A DNA stretch of 64,000 nt from Klenkia marina (GCF_900101025.1 NZ_FMUH01000001.1:744001-808000); one strand, 5' to 3'; numbered from the stretch's first letter, positions 50,638 to 60,006 are shown. Program-made: numbers and translations. Notes: generated by a model from the sequence alone, not told the origin.

Positions 50638-51558
50638 GTGTGCACCCTGGTGGTCCTGTCCGACCTCGGCGACAGCGGCGCCCACCGGGTGGCCCTGGAA
50701 CGGGCCACCGCGTGGGCGCAGGCCGGCGACCAGGTCGTCCTCCTCGTGCTCGTCCACCCCAGGCCCGGGGACCTGCCCGCAGCCTGGTTCGGGCACGACG
50801 CTGGGCGGCCCGCGCCGACGTGGTGGTGTCGGGGTCCGAGATCGGGCTGGGCATGCTCGTGGCCACCGCCGCGGCTCGGGCCGCTGGTCGACCGATCAGC
50901 GTGCTCGTCCAGTCCGAGCCCGAGCGGGCCATCTCCCTCTACGTCCGCGTTGGGCACGCCGAGCCACCCGCGCCGCGTTGACCACCGCCGCGCAGACGGT
51001 CTGCGTCAGCACCGGACCCGCGGCCGGGCTCACGCCGTCCCGGCGAGGCAGGGACACCGTGCCGTCCCCAACGCGGTCGCGGCCGCTCGCGGGCAGAGCG
51101 CTCCGCCTGTGGAGGTCGTGGTCCTCGGCGAGGGCGACGACCGGGTGGAGCTCGAGGACGAGGCCGCGCGGTCGCTCGGCGCAGCGCCGTCCGATCCCCC
51201 GGCCACGTCGCCGACCCGCACCGCGTCATCGGGGCAGCCGATGCGTTCGTGCTGTCCTCGCGCTGGGAAGGCTTCGGGCTCGTCCTGGCCGAGGCGCTGG
51301 CCGGTGGCACACCCGCCTGACCTTCGACTGCCCGACCGGTCCGCGCGAGGTCCTCGCCGACGGGGCCTTCGGCGCCCCGGTTCCGCCCGAGGACGCCGCA
51401 GCCCTGGGCCGGGCTCTTGCCGACCACCTGGCCGACCCGACCCCTCTGCGCGCTGCCGCGGCCCGGGCCGGGGCCGAGGCGCCACGCATGTCGACCCCGA
51501 AGCCGCCGCAGCCGTCCACCGGGCCGCACTCGCCCGGCTCGTCACCGACCGACGCTGA
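50638..51558 (+). pseudogene. Frameshifted glycosyltransferase (GT4-like) relic
   Basis: The region still encodes recognisable glycosyltransferase blocks, but each is in a different frame. From GTG 50638 (TLVVLSDLGDSGAHRVALER) to about 50800 frame 1, then to 50950 frame 3 (ADVVVSGSEIGLGMLVATAA), to 51055 frame 2 (AALTTAAQTVCVSTGPAAG), to 51190 frame 1 (PVEVVVLGEGDDRVELEDEA), to 51310 frame 3 (LSSRWEGFGLVLAEALAGGT, then a stop at 51318), to 51480 frame 2 (TFDCPTGPREVLADGAF), and from 51481 frame 1 (HVDPEAAAAVHRAALARLVT). All six shifts are in the -1 direction. Neighbours are intact, so decay is more likely than uniformly poor sequence. Confidence 0.8.
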
Positions 51559-51571
51559 GCCGACCGGCGGG

Positions 51572-52516
51572 TCAGCCCGCCGGCCGGGCCAGCGCGGTCA
51601 GTGCGTCGCGCACAGCCGGGGGCGGGGGGCCAGCAGCGACCGCGGCCACCGCGCTGGCCAGGCGACCTGGCCGGGAGGTCGCCAGCAGCACCTCGTCGAC
51701 GCCTTCGGGGAACCGCCCCAGCAGCGCCCTGGCCAGACCGCCCTCGCCGTCGTAGGCCGTGCCCGCCACGGCGGCCCGCCACCGCTCGGCAACGGCCGGG
51801 TCGGCGGCGAGCCGGTCGGCGGTGGTGCGCAGAGCGGCACCGCCCGCCCCCAGCAGCCCGTGCCCGACGCGGGTCGTCACGCCCGGGAGCGGGCCCACCG
51901 AGGAGTCGGCCGGACCCACGGCGTACTGCGCCACGGTGAACAGACCCTCCCCGCGCTCGACCGCGGCCGCGGTCGCGCTCACCTGCGTGGCCACCCCGAC
52001 GGCACCGACGTCGCCAGCCTCCACCGCGCGGCGCAGCACGGCCACGAGGGCCGGAGTCACCTCGTCGGGCTGCACCTCGTGCAGCAGGTACCGGTCGACC
52101 CGGCCGCTCAGCCGCCGCAGCGACCGGGCGAGCGACTCCTGCACGGCGTCGGGGTCGAAGCGCCCTCGCGAGCGCTCCTGGCTGGCCCTGCGCAGCCGGC
52201 GGGTCACCGCCTCGGGCAGCACGGCCCGGGCCACCCGCACCAGCTGTCGACCACCGCCGCGGGTGCCGAGCGCGGGAGCCAGCCCGACCTTGGTGGCCAC
52301 GACGTCGACCCCCTGCCGACCCTCCAGGAAGGCGCCGACCTCCTCCTCGGTGCGCCCACCGCCGTACGAGGGCGCCGTGTCGAACCGGCGCACCCCGGCG
52401 TCCCAGGCCTCCTGGAGCAGAGCACGGGAGGGGTCGTCTCCGGCGACCAGCCCGAACAGGTGGGCAGTGCCCGCCACCACGGTCGGGGAGTCGGCCTGGG
52501 CAGGTGTCCCGGTCAT
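51572..52516 (-). CDS. Aldo/keto reductase
   Basis: 314-residue TIM-barrel NAD(P)H oxidoreductase. The catalytic tetrad is visible: Asp46 and Tyr51 in FDTAPSYGGG, Lys76 in VVATKVG, His146 in RYLLHEVQ. The cofactor-binding second half has VGPADSSVGPLP and STRPGRLASAV. It could reduce a keto-sugar or other aldehyde or ketone. ATG 52516 is used; a GAGGAG box abuts it, so a slightly later start is possible. It is next to the HAD protein and the broken glycosyltransferase, in the tailoring block. Confidence 0.85.
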   Translation of the reverse strand: MTGTPAQADSPTVVAGTAHLFGLVAGDDPSRALLQEAWDAGVRRFDTAPSYGGGRTEEEVGAFLEGRQGVDVVATKVGLAPALGTRGGGRQLVRVARAVLPEAVTRRLRRASQERSRGRFDPDAVQESLARSLRRLSGRVDRYLLHEVQPDEVTPALVAVLRRAVEAGDVGAVGVATQVSATAAAVERGEGLFTVAQYAVGPADSSVGPLPGVTTRVGHGLLGAGGAALRTTADRLAADPAVAERWRAAVAGTAYDGEGGLARALLGRFPEGVDEVLLATSRPGRLASAVAAVAAGPPPPAVRDALTALARPAG

Positions 52517-52532
52517 CTCCTCGACGGTACGG

Positions 52533-54578
52533 CTACGGCCGGTCCGGGGCAGGCCGGGGCCGTCGGCGCAGCAACCACTCACGCTGCAGGCGGCGGGGCA
52601 CCCGGGCCAGTCGCTCCGGGTCCACGGCGTCGCGCAGCCGCACCGCGGCGCGCACCGGAGCGGAGCTCAGCCGCACCGAGCCGTTGCGCCAGTACAGGGG
52701 CAGACGCCACTCCGGCGGCCCGAAGCCGGCCGCACGGAGCAACCGGCGGGCGGTGATCGGCCGCGCCAGCGGGAACCACCGCTGGTTGGCGAAGTCCTCG
52801 CCGTAGGGCTGCGCCCCCCACGACTCGGCCTCCGCCACGGTGGGCCGGCGCCACAGATCCAGCAGCTGGGCCCAGACCGTGGGCCGCAGGTCGACCTCCG
52901 GCCCGGCCGGGCCCGAGTCCACGAAGGCCTCGACCGCCAGCTCCAGGGCCCGCCGGTAGTCCTGGAACGACCAGCCCGACGCGACCGGGTTGGTGGGGGC
53001 GGCCAGCACCGGCGCGACACGGTCGCCCTCGCGGGCGAACGCCGTCGTCGTCCCCTGCCGTCCCATGGCCAGGCTCTCGACCAGCATCACCGGGTCCTCC
53101 CCCGGCTCGCTGCGGGCCGGCAGACCACGGGCGGCGTCGACCAGCCAGGCCGCACTGCGCCCGAACAGCTCGGGGCCCAGCCGGCGCTCGGCCGGTCCGA
53201 GCAGCCCCACGAACAGGTAGGCCGCCGGTGCCTCTCGGCCCGACGCCGCGAGCAGGTCCTCCAGCGACCGGGTGGCCCGGCCCGTCCAACCGACGTCGAC
53301 GACGCCCACCCGGCCGGGCCCGGTGACGCCCTCCTGGTCGAGGTAGGCCAACAGCAGCTCGGCCCGCTCCTCGGCCCGGCGGGTCGCCTCCGCCCCCACC
53401 GGACCCCGCTGCAGGTGCGCCTGCAGGTCGGCCCAGCCGGCCGCCCCGACCGGCTGGTCGACGGCCGGGGCCGTCAGCCACCGCGCCGGCGCGATCGCCG
53501 CGACCTCGTCGGGGGTGAGGTCGACCAGGTGCAGCAGCTCGCGCGGCGTGAGCTCCTCGGCCCGGAAGTCGTCGGGGATCCACAGGTCGCCCACCACGTC
53601 GTGCCCCTCCCGGCCCGCGGCGGCCAGCCGCCAACTGCGCCGCGACCCGTGCAGGTAGCGCAGCTCGGGGCCGTCGGCGCCGCGCGCGGCGGCGACCCGA
53701 CGAGCGACGTCGAGCAGCACCTCGCCGTCGCGGGCCACGAAGTACAGCCGGTCCAGCCCGCGCAGCTCGGCCTCGCGCAGCACCCACCGGGCGAACCCGA
53801 CGAACAACGGCAGGGCGACGGTTCCGGCGACCGACACCACCCCGGGGTCGAGGCCCTCCTCCCGGCCCTGCAGGCGAGCCGCGCGGGCGGCCGACGCGAG
53901 CCGGCCGGACACGCCCTCCGTGGCCTGCGCCCCCGCGGCCAGCAGCCGTTCACGGCCCGCCAGGTGGGCGCTGCGGTCGAGGGTCACCTGCCAGCCGCGC
54001 TCCAGGGCGTGGGCGCCGTCGGCCCACCGGTCGTCGCCGGTGTGCCACAGCTCGCCGACCGGCGCGCCCAGCCGCTCGGCGACCACGTCGAACAGGCCGC
54101 CGTGCTGCTTGGAGCTGCCGACGTCGGCCGAGGCCAGCACCTCGTCATCGGGGGCGAACAACCCCTCCCGCTCGAGCAGCTCCTGCAGGAACGGTGCGGG
54201 CAGCGGTGAGTCCGACACGTAGACGACACCGCGCCCGGTGCGTGCCCGCGCGGCCGCCACCCGGGCCACCGCGCCCGGCACGGCCCGGCAGGCGGCCCGC
54301 TCGACGTCCAGCTCCGCCGCGACCAGGTCGGCCGCGATCTCCGGCACCCCCAGCCGGGCCGCCGTCGCCGCCGCCAGGTCGGGCAACCGCACGTGCACCG
54401 CGACGTCCGTGGTGCTGTCGTGCTGCGCGGCCCGGCGGGCCGCGGCGTAGACCATGGGCGACACCGCGAGCACCCCCCGGTCGCGCAGGAGACGACCGGT
54501 TGCCTCGTCCACGTGCTCCGGGGCGCCCAGCGCGCGCACGAGCACGGTCTCGAACACGTCGAACGTCGCGACGGCCAC
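52533..54578 (-). CDS. COG5610-type HAD-superfamily protein
   Basis: 681 residues. GTG 54578 is supported by GGAGG 6 bases upstream. The N-terminal third is a HAD hydrolase: FDVFETVLVR (nucleophile Asp7), VVYVSDSPLPAPFLQELL as motif II and a motif III/IV region SKQHGGLFDVV with GELWHTGDDRWADG. The rest (LYFVARDGEVLLDVARRV, RYLHGSRRSWRL, GVVDVGWTGRATRSLEDLL) matches large predicted HAD proteins encoded in polysaccharide loci (COG5610). The role is unproven; removal of a phosphate from a sugar or a glycan-linked phosphate is a guess. It is followed on the same strand by the aldo/keto reductase, 16 bp away. Confidence 0.75.
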   Translation of the reverse strand: MAVATFDVFETVLVRALGAPEHVDEATGRLLRDRGVLAVSPMVYAAARRAAQHDSTTDVAVHVRLPDLAAATAARLGVPEIAADLVAAELDVERAACRAVPGAVARVAAARARTGRGVVYVSDSPLPAPFLQELLEREGLFAPDDEVLASADVGSSKQHGGLFDVVAERLGAPVGELWHTGDDRWADGAHALERGWQVTLDRSAHLAGRERLLAAGAQATEGVSGRLASAARAARLQGREEGLDPGVVSVAGTVALPLFVGFARWVLREAELRGLDRLYFVARDGEVLLDVARRVAAARGADGPELRYLHGSRRSWRLAAAGREGHDVVGDLWIPDDFRAEELTPRELLHLVDLTPDEVAAIAPARWLTAPAVDQPVGAAGWADLQAHLQRGPVGAEATRRAEERAELLLAYLDQEGVTGPGRVGVVDVGWTGRATRSLEDLLAASGREAPAAYLFVGLLGPAERRLGPELFGRSAAWLVDAARGLPARSEPGEDPVMLVESLAMGRQGTTTAFAREGDRVAPVLAAPTNPVASGWSFQDYRRALELAVEAFVDSGPAGPEVDLRPTVWAQLLDLWRRPTVAEAESWGAQPYGEDFANQRWFPLARPITARRLLRAAGFGPPEWRLPLYWRNGSVRLSSAPVRAAVRLRDAVDPERLARVPRRLQREWLLRRRPRPAPDRP

Positions 54579-54643
54579 GTGCCACCTCCTCCGGGCGGCC
54601 CCACGGCCGCGCCCCGGGGATCGTAGAACCCAGTCGATACCGT

Positions 54644-55882
54644 TCAGTTCTGGTCGGGTACCTCGTCGCCGTCGCGGGTGATGCCGGTGAGCGCGACGTC
54701 GGCGTCGGGCTCGTTCGTGCCGTACTCGGCACCGGGTCCGTCGCCGTCAAGGGACAGGTCGGTCAGCTCGATGCCCGAGACGGAGCCGGCGTCGACGACC
54801 ACGCCCAGCCACCGGCTCGCGCTGGACCGGGTGTCGGAGACCTCCAGGTCGGAGACGACGACGTCGTCCACGGACCGGTTCTCCGCCCCGCTGTAGACGA
54901 GGACGGCGCCGTGGTCGATGGCCTCGTCGGTGTTGGCACCGGTGACGGTGCCGCCCTCGACCCGGACCCCGTCCACCGACGCGGTGTCGTAGCTGCCCTC
55001 GGCCGCCACGTACACCCCGGCCGCGGCCGTGCTGGACACCGTGATGTCCGTGTACGTGACGTCGGTGCCGCCGACGACCGAGATCCCGCGCGCGTCGGTG
55101 CCCTCGACCACGGGCGACTCGACCCGGATGCGGGCGCACGGGTCGCCGTCCTGGGCGTAGGACACCACGGCCACACCGTCGTCGCCGACGTCGCGGACCA
55201 CCGGCTGCAGCACCTCGCCGTCGGAGGCGCCGGCGGTGATGTGGACCCCGTCGGCACGGGTGCCGCTGACCTGCACACCGTCGAGCACGAAGTCGCGGGT
55301 GCCGTAGACGTAGATGCCGGCGGCGGCCGAGCCCTCGACGGTGACGTCGCGCACGACGACCCCGCTGTGGCCGTCGAGCCGGAGCCGCTGCTGCTCGAAC
55401 GCGTCGAACCGGCGCGACGTCGGCTCGATGGTGAGCGTGACGTCCTGCACGACGACGTCGTCGGCGGCCACGGTGAGCGAGGACTGCTCCTCGTCCGTGG
55501 CCAGCAAGGTGCCACCTCCGGTGAGCACCGCCCCCTGCACGGACAGCGTCAGGACGTCGTCGACCGCATAGGTGCGGCCCTCCGACAGCAGCACCGCCCC
55601 GCCGGGCCGGACGGCGTCGAAGGCTTCCTGCACCGCGGCCGTGTCGTCGGTTCGCCCGTCGCCCACTGCCCCGTAGTCCTCCACACGGACGGCGTCCGCC
55701 GGGTCGTAGGTCGCGTCGTCGGAGCCGCCGCGTACGACCAGCCACCAGACGAGCCCGGCGGCCAGCAGGGCGACGACCACGCCGACCGCGACGAGCACCC
55801 GTCGGGGCCGGCGTCGGGACGGCGGCGCGGTCGCCGCGTCGGGGTCCTGGGGCGGAGCGGTCGAGCTGCCGGTGGCGGCCAT
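54644..55882 (-). CDS. Membrane-anchored right-handed beta-helix protein (pectate-lyase superfamily)
   Basis: 412 residues. A Pro-rich, basic start and one helix (RVLVAVGVVVALLAAGLVWW) anchor an extracellular parallel beta-helix beginning VEDYGAVGDGRTDDTAAVQE, the pectate-lyase superfamily entry motif, followed by regular rungs (e.g. VVVQDVTLTIEPTSRRFDAF, GVVVRDVTVEGSAAAGIYVY, DDGVAVVSYAQDG). The fold is used by polysaccharide lyases, hydrolases and epimerases, but no catalytic residues are certain. It is a paralogue of the truncated gene at 63159. Likely acts on, or binds, the exported glycan. ATG 55882 is used; the RBS is weak. Confidence 0.8.
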   Translation of the reverse strand: MAATGSSTAPPQDPDAATAPPSRRRPRRVLVAVGVVVALLAAGLVWWLVVRGGSDDATYDPADAVRVEDYGAVGDGRTDDTAAVQEAFDAVRPGGAVLLSEGRTYAVDDVLTLSVQGAVLTGGGTLLATDEEQSSLTVAADDVVVQDVTLTIEPTSRRFDAFEQQRLRLDGHSGVVVRDVTVEGSAAAGIYVYGTRDFVLDGVQVSGTRADGVHITAGASDGEVLQPVVRDVGDDGVAVVSYAQDGDPCARIRVESPVVEGTDARGISVVGGTDVTYTDITVSSTAAAGVYVAAEGSYDTASVDGVRVEGGTVTGANTDEAIDHGAVLVYSGAENRSVDDVVVSDLEVSDTRSSASRWLGVVVDAGSVSGIELTDLSLDGDGPGAEYGTNEPDADVALTGITRDGDEVPDQN

Positions 55883-56088
55883 GGGGCACTGTCCCGTCGT
55901 CGGATGGGGCCGTGGGTCGTCGTGCGGCTCTGCACACACCTTGCTGCGCCGGGGGGCGCACGGAACCTGCCGCGGCGGCCGGTCGTGGATACTCGAGGGG
56001 CCCGGCCTCCGCCACGGGGCGGTTCGGCGTTCCGGTGACCATACCGCGCGTTGCACGACGACGGCCGGGACGAACAGGAGCCACGATC

Positions 56089-57774
56089 GTGACCAGCCAA
56101 GCCGCACCCGGCGTCGACGCGTCGTCGGCCGACGACTCCGCCCGCCGGGCCGGCAGCTCCGGTCGTCGGCGCCGCGCCCTCGTCGGCGCCCTCGTCGGGG
56201 CAGTGGTGTTCGGCGCCGTCGGCGGCGTGCTGGCCGCCACCGCCGACCCCGAGGTGAGCGCGTCCGCCCTCGTGCAGAGCTACCCGGACCCGGCATCGGT
56301 GGAGAACCCGACCACCGGTGTCGTGGACGGCGACCAGGCGGCCCGCAACGCCACCTACGTCGAGACCGAACTGGTGTCCCTCAACAGCGCCGACCTCGCC
56401 GAACAGGTCGCGGCCGCGGTCGGCGAGCCGGTGTCCGACGTGCAGCTGGAAGCGGTGCGCGTCGGCGACTCCAACGTCATCACGATCACCGCCACCGCGG
56501 GCACCGCGGCGGAGGCGTCCGCGGAGGCCCAGTCCGCCGCCGACCTGTACGTGGCTGGCCGGCAGCAGCGACTGGCCGACCGGATCACCGGGCTGCAGAC
56601 CACCGTCGAGTCGCAGATCACGGCCAACCAGCAGGCCCTGGACGCCCTGCCCGTCCCGCCGACCGACGGCGTGGACGTCAACGAGCAGCAGCGGGCCGCC
56701 CTGGCCCAGCAGAACGTGGAGCTCCTCGGGGCCCGCGACACCCTGCAGCGGGCCGCCGCCGACACCGGACAGGTCGCCGGCATCATCCAGCAGGCCACGG
56801 CTCAGCCCACCGGGGCACTGTCCACCGCGGTGCTGACGGTGGTGGGTACCGCCCTCGTCGGCGCCCTCCTCGGCGGCGTGCTGGCACCGGTGGCGTCCTC
56901 GCTGCGCGGCCGGGTCCGCGATGCCCAGGACGTCACCGGGCTCGGCGTCCCGGTGCTCACCCCGGGCCTCCCCGTCGTCGCCCGCGGCCGGCGCGCGGGT
57001 GACCTGCGCCGGGCCGTGCAGCTGCAGGGTCTGCAGCTCCCCGACGGCCCGGTCAACGGCGGCAGCCTGGCCGTGGTCGGCCCCGGCCCGGGCGTCGGGA
57101 CGACCTTCACCGCGGTGGCGCACGCCCGGCACGCCGCCGTCCGCCGGCCCACCCTCCTGGTCACCTACGACCTCGACGAGGCCACCGAGCTGCTCGGTGG
57201 CCTCCACGAGCCGTCCGTGCTGCTGCTGGGCGGACGGATCGACACCTCGGGCCACGGCATCCCGGACGACCGCCCCAGCGAGGTGCCGGTGCGCCGGACC
57301 CGGTCGGTCCCCGGCCTCGCCGTGCTCGAGGTGCCCGCAGGCAGCAGCATCGCCGACCTGGTGCCCAGCGGCCTCGCCGATGCGGCGTCGGCCGCCGGGT
57401 GGGCGGTGGTCGTCGATGCGCCGCCGCTCGACCGTTCCGACGAGCCCCTGCGCGCGGCGTTGCAGTGCCGGGAGACCGTCGTCGTGACGACCGTCGGGTC
57501 CAGCCGGATCGCCGACGTCGACCGCGCCGTGCAGATCCTCCACGGCGCGGGCGCCACCCCGGCCGGCATCGTGGTGAACCACGCGCCGCGCGGCCGCCGT
57601 ACCGGGCGTCGCTCCGCCGCACCCGGTACCGGTGCCACGACCGAGCAGCCACCCGCTGTCGAGCCGGGTGCCGCCCTCGACCCGGTCACCGCGCCCGACC
57701 CCGTCGAGGACACCGGCCGGCTGCCGGTGCTCCCCGCCGAGGACCGGACCAGCCTCCCCGGCACCCGTGCCTGA
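56089..57774 (+). CDS. Wzz-like chain-length protein with pseudo BY-kinase domain, second copy
   Basis: 561 residues from GTG 56089 (AGGAG about 10 bases upstream). Helix 1 (RALVGALVGAVVFGAVGGVL), a periplasmic Wzz domain with long helices (DLYVAGRQQRLADRITGLQT, NEQQRAALAQQNVELLGARD), helix 2 (TAVLTVVGTALVGALLGGVL), then a cytoplasmic P-loop-like domain. That domain has LAVVGPGPGVGTTFTAVAHA where the Walker A lysine is Thr, a Walker B-like WAVVVDAPPL and a final VVNHAPRG. A Tyr cluster at the C-terminus is lacking. It is thus probably a non-catalytic relative of BY-kinases that regulates length. It starts a coupled run of four genes to 61121. Confidence 0.82.
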   Translation: MTSQAAPGVDASSADDSARRAGSSGRRRRALVGALVGAVVFGAVGGVLAATADPEVSASALVQSYPDPASVENPTTGVVDGDQAARNATYVETELVSLNSADLAEQVAAAVGEPVSDVQLEAVRVGDSNVITITATAGTAAEASAEAQSAADLYVAGRQQRLADRITGLQTTVESQITANQQALDALPVPPTDGVDVNEQQRAALAQQNVELLGARDTLQRAAADTGQVAGIIQQATAQPTGALSTAVLTVVGTALVGALLGGVLAPVASSLRGRVRDAQDVTGLGVPVLTPGLPVVARGRRAGDLRRAVQLQGLQLPDGPVNGGSLAVVGPGPGVGTTFTAVAHARHAAVRRPTLLVTYDLDEATELLGGLHEPSVLLLGGRIDTSGHGIPDDRPSEVPVRRTRSVPGLAVLEVPAGSSIADLVPSGLADAASAAGWAVVVDAPPLDRSDEPLRAALQCRETVVVTTVGSSRIADVDRAVQILHGAGATPAGIVVNHAPRGRRTGRRSAAPGTGATTEQPPAVEPGAALDPVTAPDPVEDTGRLPVLPAEDRTSLPGTRA

Positions 57775-58660
57775 GGCCGCTGCCCCCGTCCTCTCCCTGG
57801 TGGTGAGCACGGTGGGCCGTCCCGAGGAGTTCGCCCGGCTGGTCGACTCGCTGGTGCGCACCGCCCCCACCGGTCAGGTCGAGCTGGTGGTCTGCGACCA
57901 GAGCGCCGACCAGTCCTGCGCCACCCTGCTGGCCGAGCTCGACCCGCCGCTGCCCTGGCAGGCGACCACATCGGGCCGCGGCGCCTCGGTGGGTCGCAAC
58001 GCCGGGCTGGAGCTCGCGCGCGGCAGCCTGCTGGGGTTCCCGGACGACAACTGCTGGTTCCCGCCCGGGGCGCTGGAGCGGGTGCTGGCCACCTTCGCCG
58101 CCGAGCCCGACCTCGCCGGGCTCTCCGGTCAGCAGCAGACCCTCGACGGCCGCCCGTCGATGCTGCGCTGGCCCGGGAAGGGCGGGCCGGTCACCCGGAC
58201 CAACTTCATGAAGACCTCGATCATGAGCACCATGTTCTTCCGGCGCGACCGGCTGGACCAGGTGGGTCGGTTCGACGAGGGCATGGGGGTCGGCTCGGCC
58301 GGCTGGTACGGGGCCGGCGAGGAGTCCGACCTGCTGCTGCGGGTGCTCGACGACGGCGGGGCGGTCCGCTACGACCCGGCCCTGGTGGTGCTCCAGGACG
58401 AGCCGCGCGACGAGGCCGACGACCGGTTCGTGGCCAAGATGCTGCGCTACGGCTGCGGCAACGGGCACCTGTGGCGGCTGCACCGCCTCCCCCGCTGGCT
58501 GCTCGTCTGGTACTCGGCGCGCAAGGCCGTGGGCGCGGCGGTGCGGCTGTCCCGTGGCGAGCGGGCCCTGGCCCGCGCCGACGTCGCCTACCTGCGGGGC
58601 ACGTGGGCCGGCTGGGTGGATCGTCGACCGGGGGACTGGCCGGTCGGGACCGGGTCGTGA
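57767..58660 (+). CDS. Glycosyltransferase family 2
   Basis: 297-residue GT-A inverting glycosyltransferase. Opening LSLVVSTVGRPEEFARLVDS, a nucleotide-binding ASVGRNAGLELARGSLLGFP followed by DDN (DxD-type metal site), and in the second half MSTMFFRRDRLDQVGRFDEG and YGAGEESDLLLRVLDDG with the ED catalytic base. GTG 57767 overlaps the preceding stop by 8 bp and its stop overlaps the next gene by GTGA. It adds one sugar to the repeat unit; the sugar is unknown. Confidence 0.88.
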   Translation: MPEAAAPVLSLVVSTVGRPEEFARLVDSLVRTAPTGQVELVVCDQSADQSCATLLAELDPPLPWQATTSGRGASVGRNAGLELARGSLLGFPDDNCWFPPGALERVLATFAAEPDLAGLSGQQQTLDGRPSMLRWPGKGGPVTRTNFMKTSIMSTMFFRRDRLDQVGRFDEGMGVGSAGWYGAGEESDLLLRVLDDGGAVRYDPALVVLQDEPRDEADDRFVAKMLRYGCGNGHLWRLHRLPRWLLVWYSARKAVGAAVRLSRGERALARADVAYLRGTWAGWVDRRPGDWPVGTGS

Positions 58661-60006
58661 CCAGCCCGGCCCGGCTGACGGCGCCGTGGTGGATCACCCC
58701 GGCCGGCGCCCTGTCGCTGCTGGTCCCGGTCACCCTGCTGCTCACCTGGCGGCTGGACGACCAGGCCTTCCGGTTGTTCTACCGCAGCTCCAAGTCGGTC
58801 ACCGACAGCACGCTGCTGCTGATCGCGGTCGCGGCCCTCGTGCTGGCCGGGGTGGCCACCGCCACCGCCGTCCTGGCGCCCCGCAGCCGACGGGCGCTCA
58901 TCCCGGTCCCCGGCGTCGTGCCCGACCGGCTCGCCGCTGCGGCGCAGGGCCTGTTCTGGGTCACGGTGGGCGGCTACGTGCTCTACACAGGCGCGGGCAT
59001 CGCCAACGGGCTGGACCCGGCGGCCGTCGTCCAGGCCCTGGTGACCCAGGAGAACTACAGCGGCCAGGCCAAGGAGGCCCTGCAGGGCATCGCCGGGGTC
59101 ACCAGCCTCACCCAGGTCGGCATCGCCTTCGTGGTCGTGGCGACCTGGGTGCTGGTCACCCGGTGGGAGCGGCGCCTGGCCTGGCAGCTGGCGGTGGTGC
59201 TGCTGCTCAGCCTCGTCCGGTCGTTCGTGGCCAGTGAGCGGCTGGCCCTGGTCGAGGTCGCCGTCCCCGCGGTGGCGATCGTCGTGCTGGCCGCCGCGAG
59301 GTCACGGGTGCGCGCCCGCCGGCTGGCCGCGTCGTTGGCCCCGGTCGTGCTCACGCCCCTGGTGTTCGTCCTCTTCGCCGCGTTCGAGTACTCCCGCAGC
59401 TGGCAGTTCTTCAAGACCCGGACCGACGAGTCGTTCCCGGTCTTCGCACTGATCCGCCTGGTCGGCTACTACGCCACCTCGTACAACAACGGGCAGCTGC
59501 ACCTGGACCACGACCCGTTCCCCGGCCGGCTGCCGCTGGACTCGGTCGCTGCGTTCTGGACCGCACCCGGCATCAGCCAGCTCGACCTGTACGACCGCCT
59601 GTCGGCCCCTGCGCCGGCGGTGTCCCAGGACGTCCTCGAGCGGTTCGGCAACCCCGAGTTCAACAACCCCGGTGGGTTCACCACCCCGTTCGTGGACTTC
59701 GGCACCGTCGGCGGGCTGCTCTTCTTCGTGGTGGTCGGGGTGGTCATCGGACTCCTGTTCCGCGGCTTCCTCGAGGGGTCACCGGTCGGGGCGCTGCTCT
59801 ACCCGATGGTCGTCACCGGCCTGTTCGACCTGCCCCGGTACCTGTACTGGACGCAGGGCCGCGTAGTCCCCGCCGTGCTGGCCCTGCTCGTCGTCGCCCT
59901 GTACGTGGGGCGCCCGGCGACGAAGCGACGGGCGCCGCACCTGCGCTCCGCCCGGGACCGGCTACCCACGCCCGCGCACGCCGTCCTGGTGGGTGGCCGA
60001 CGGTGA
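58657..60006 (+). CDS. Wzy-like oligosaccharide repeat-unit polymerase
   Basis: 449-residue integral membrane protein with about 11 helices and a large extracytoplasmic loop between 275 and 340. The segment EYSRSWQFFKTRTDESFPVF, ATSYNNGQLHLDHDPFPG and NNPGGFTTPFVDFGTVGGLL resemble the O-antigen polymerase (oligosaccharide repeat unit polymerase) family, which joins lipid-linked units outside the membrane. It is unrelated at motif level to the ligase-like protein at 23403, so this set has its own polymerase. GTG 58657 and its stop overlap the neighbours by 4 bp each. Confidence 0.8.
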   Translation: MTSPARLTAPWWITPAGALSLLVPVTLLLTWRLDDQAFRLFYRSSKSVTDSTLLLIAVAALVLAGVATATAVLAPRSRRALIPVPGVVPDRLAAAAQGLFWVTVGGYVLYTGAGIANGLDPAAVVQALVTQENYSGQAKEALQGIAGVTSLTQVGIAFVVVATWVLVTRWERRLAWQLAVVLLLSLVRSFVASERLALVEVAVPAVAIVVLAAARSRVRARRLAASLAPVVLTPLVFVLFAAFEYSRSWQFFKTRTDESFPVFALIRLVGYYATSYNNGQLHLDHDPFPGRLPLDSVAAFWTAPGISQLDLYDRLSAPAPAVSQDVLERFGNPEFNNPGGFTTPFVDFGTVGGLLFFVVVGVVIGLLFRGFLEGSPVGALLYPMVVTGLFDLPRYLYWTQGRVVPAVLALLVVALYVGRPATKRRAPHLRSARDRLPTPAHAVLVGGRR

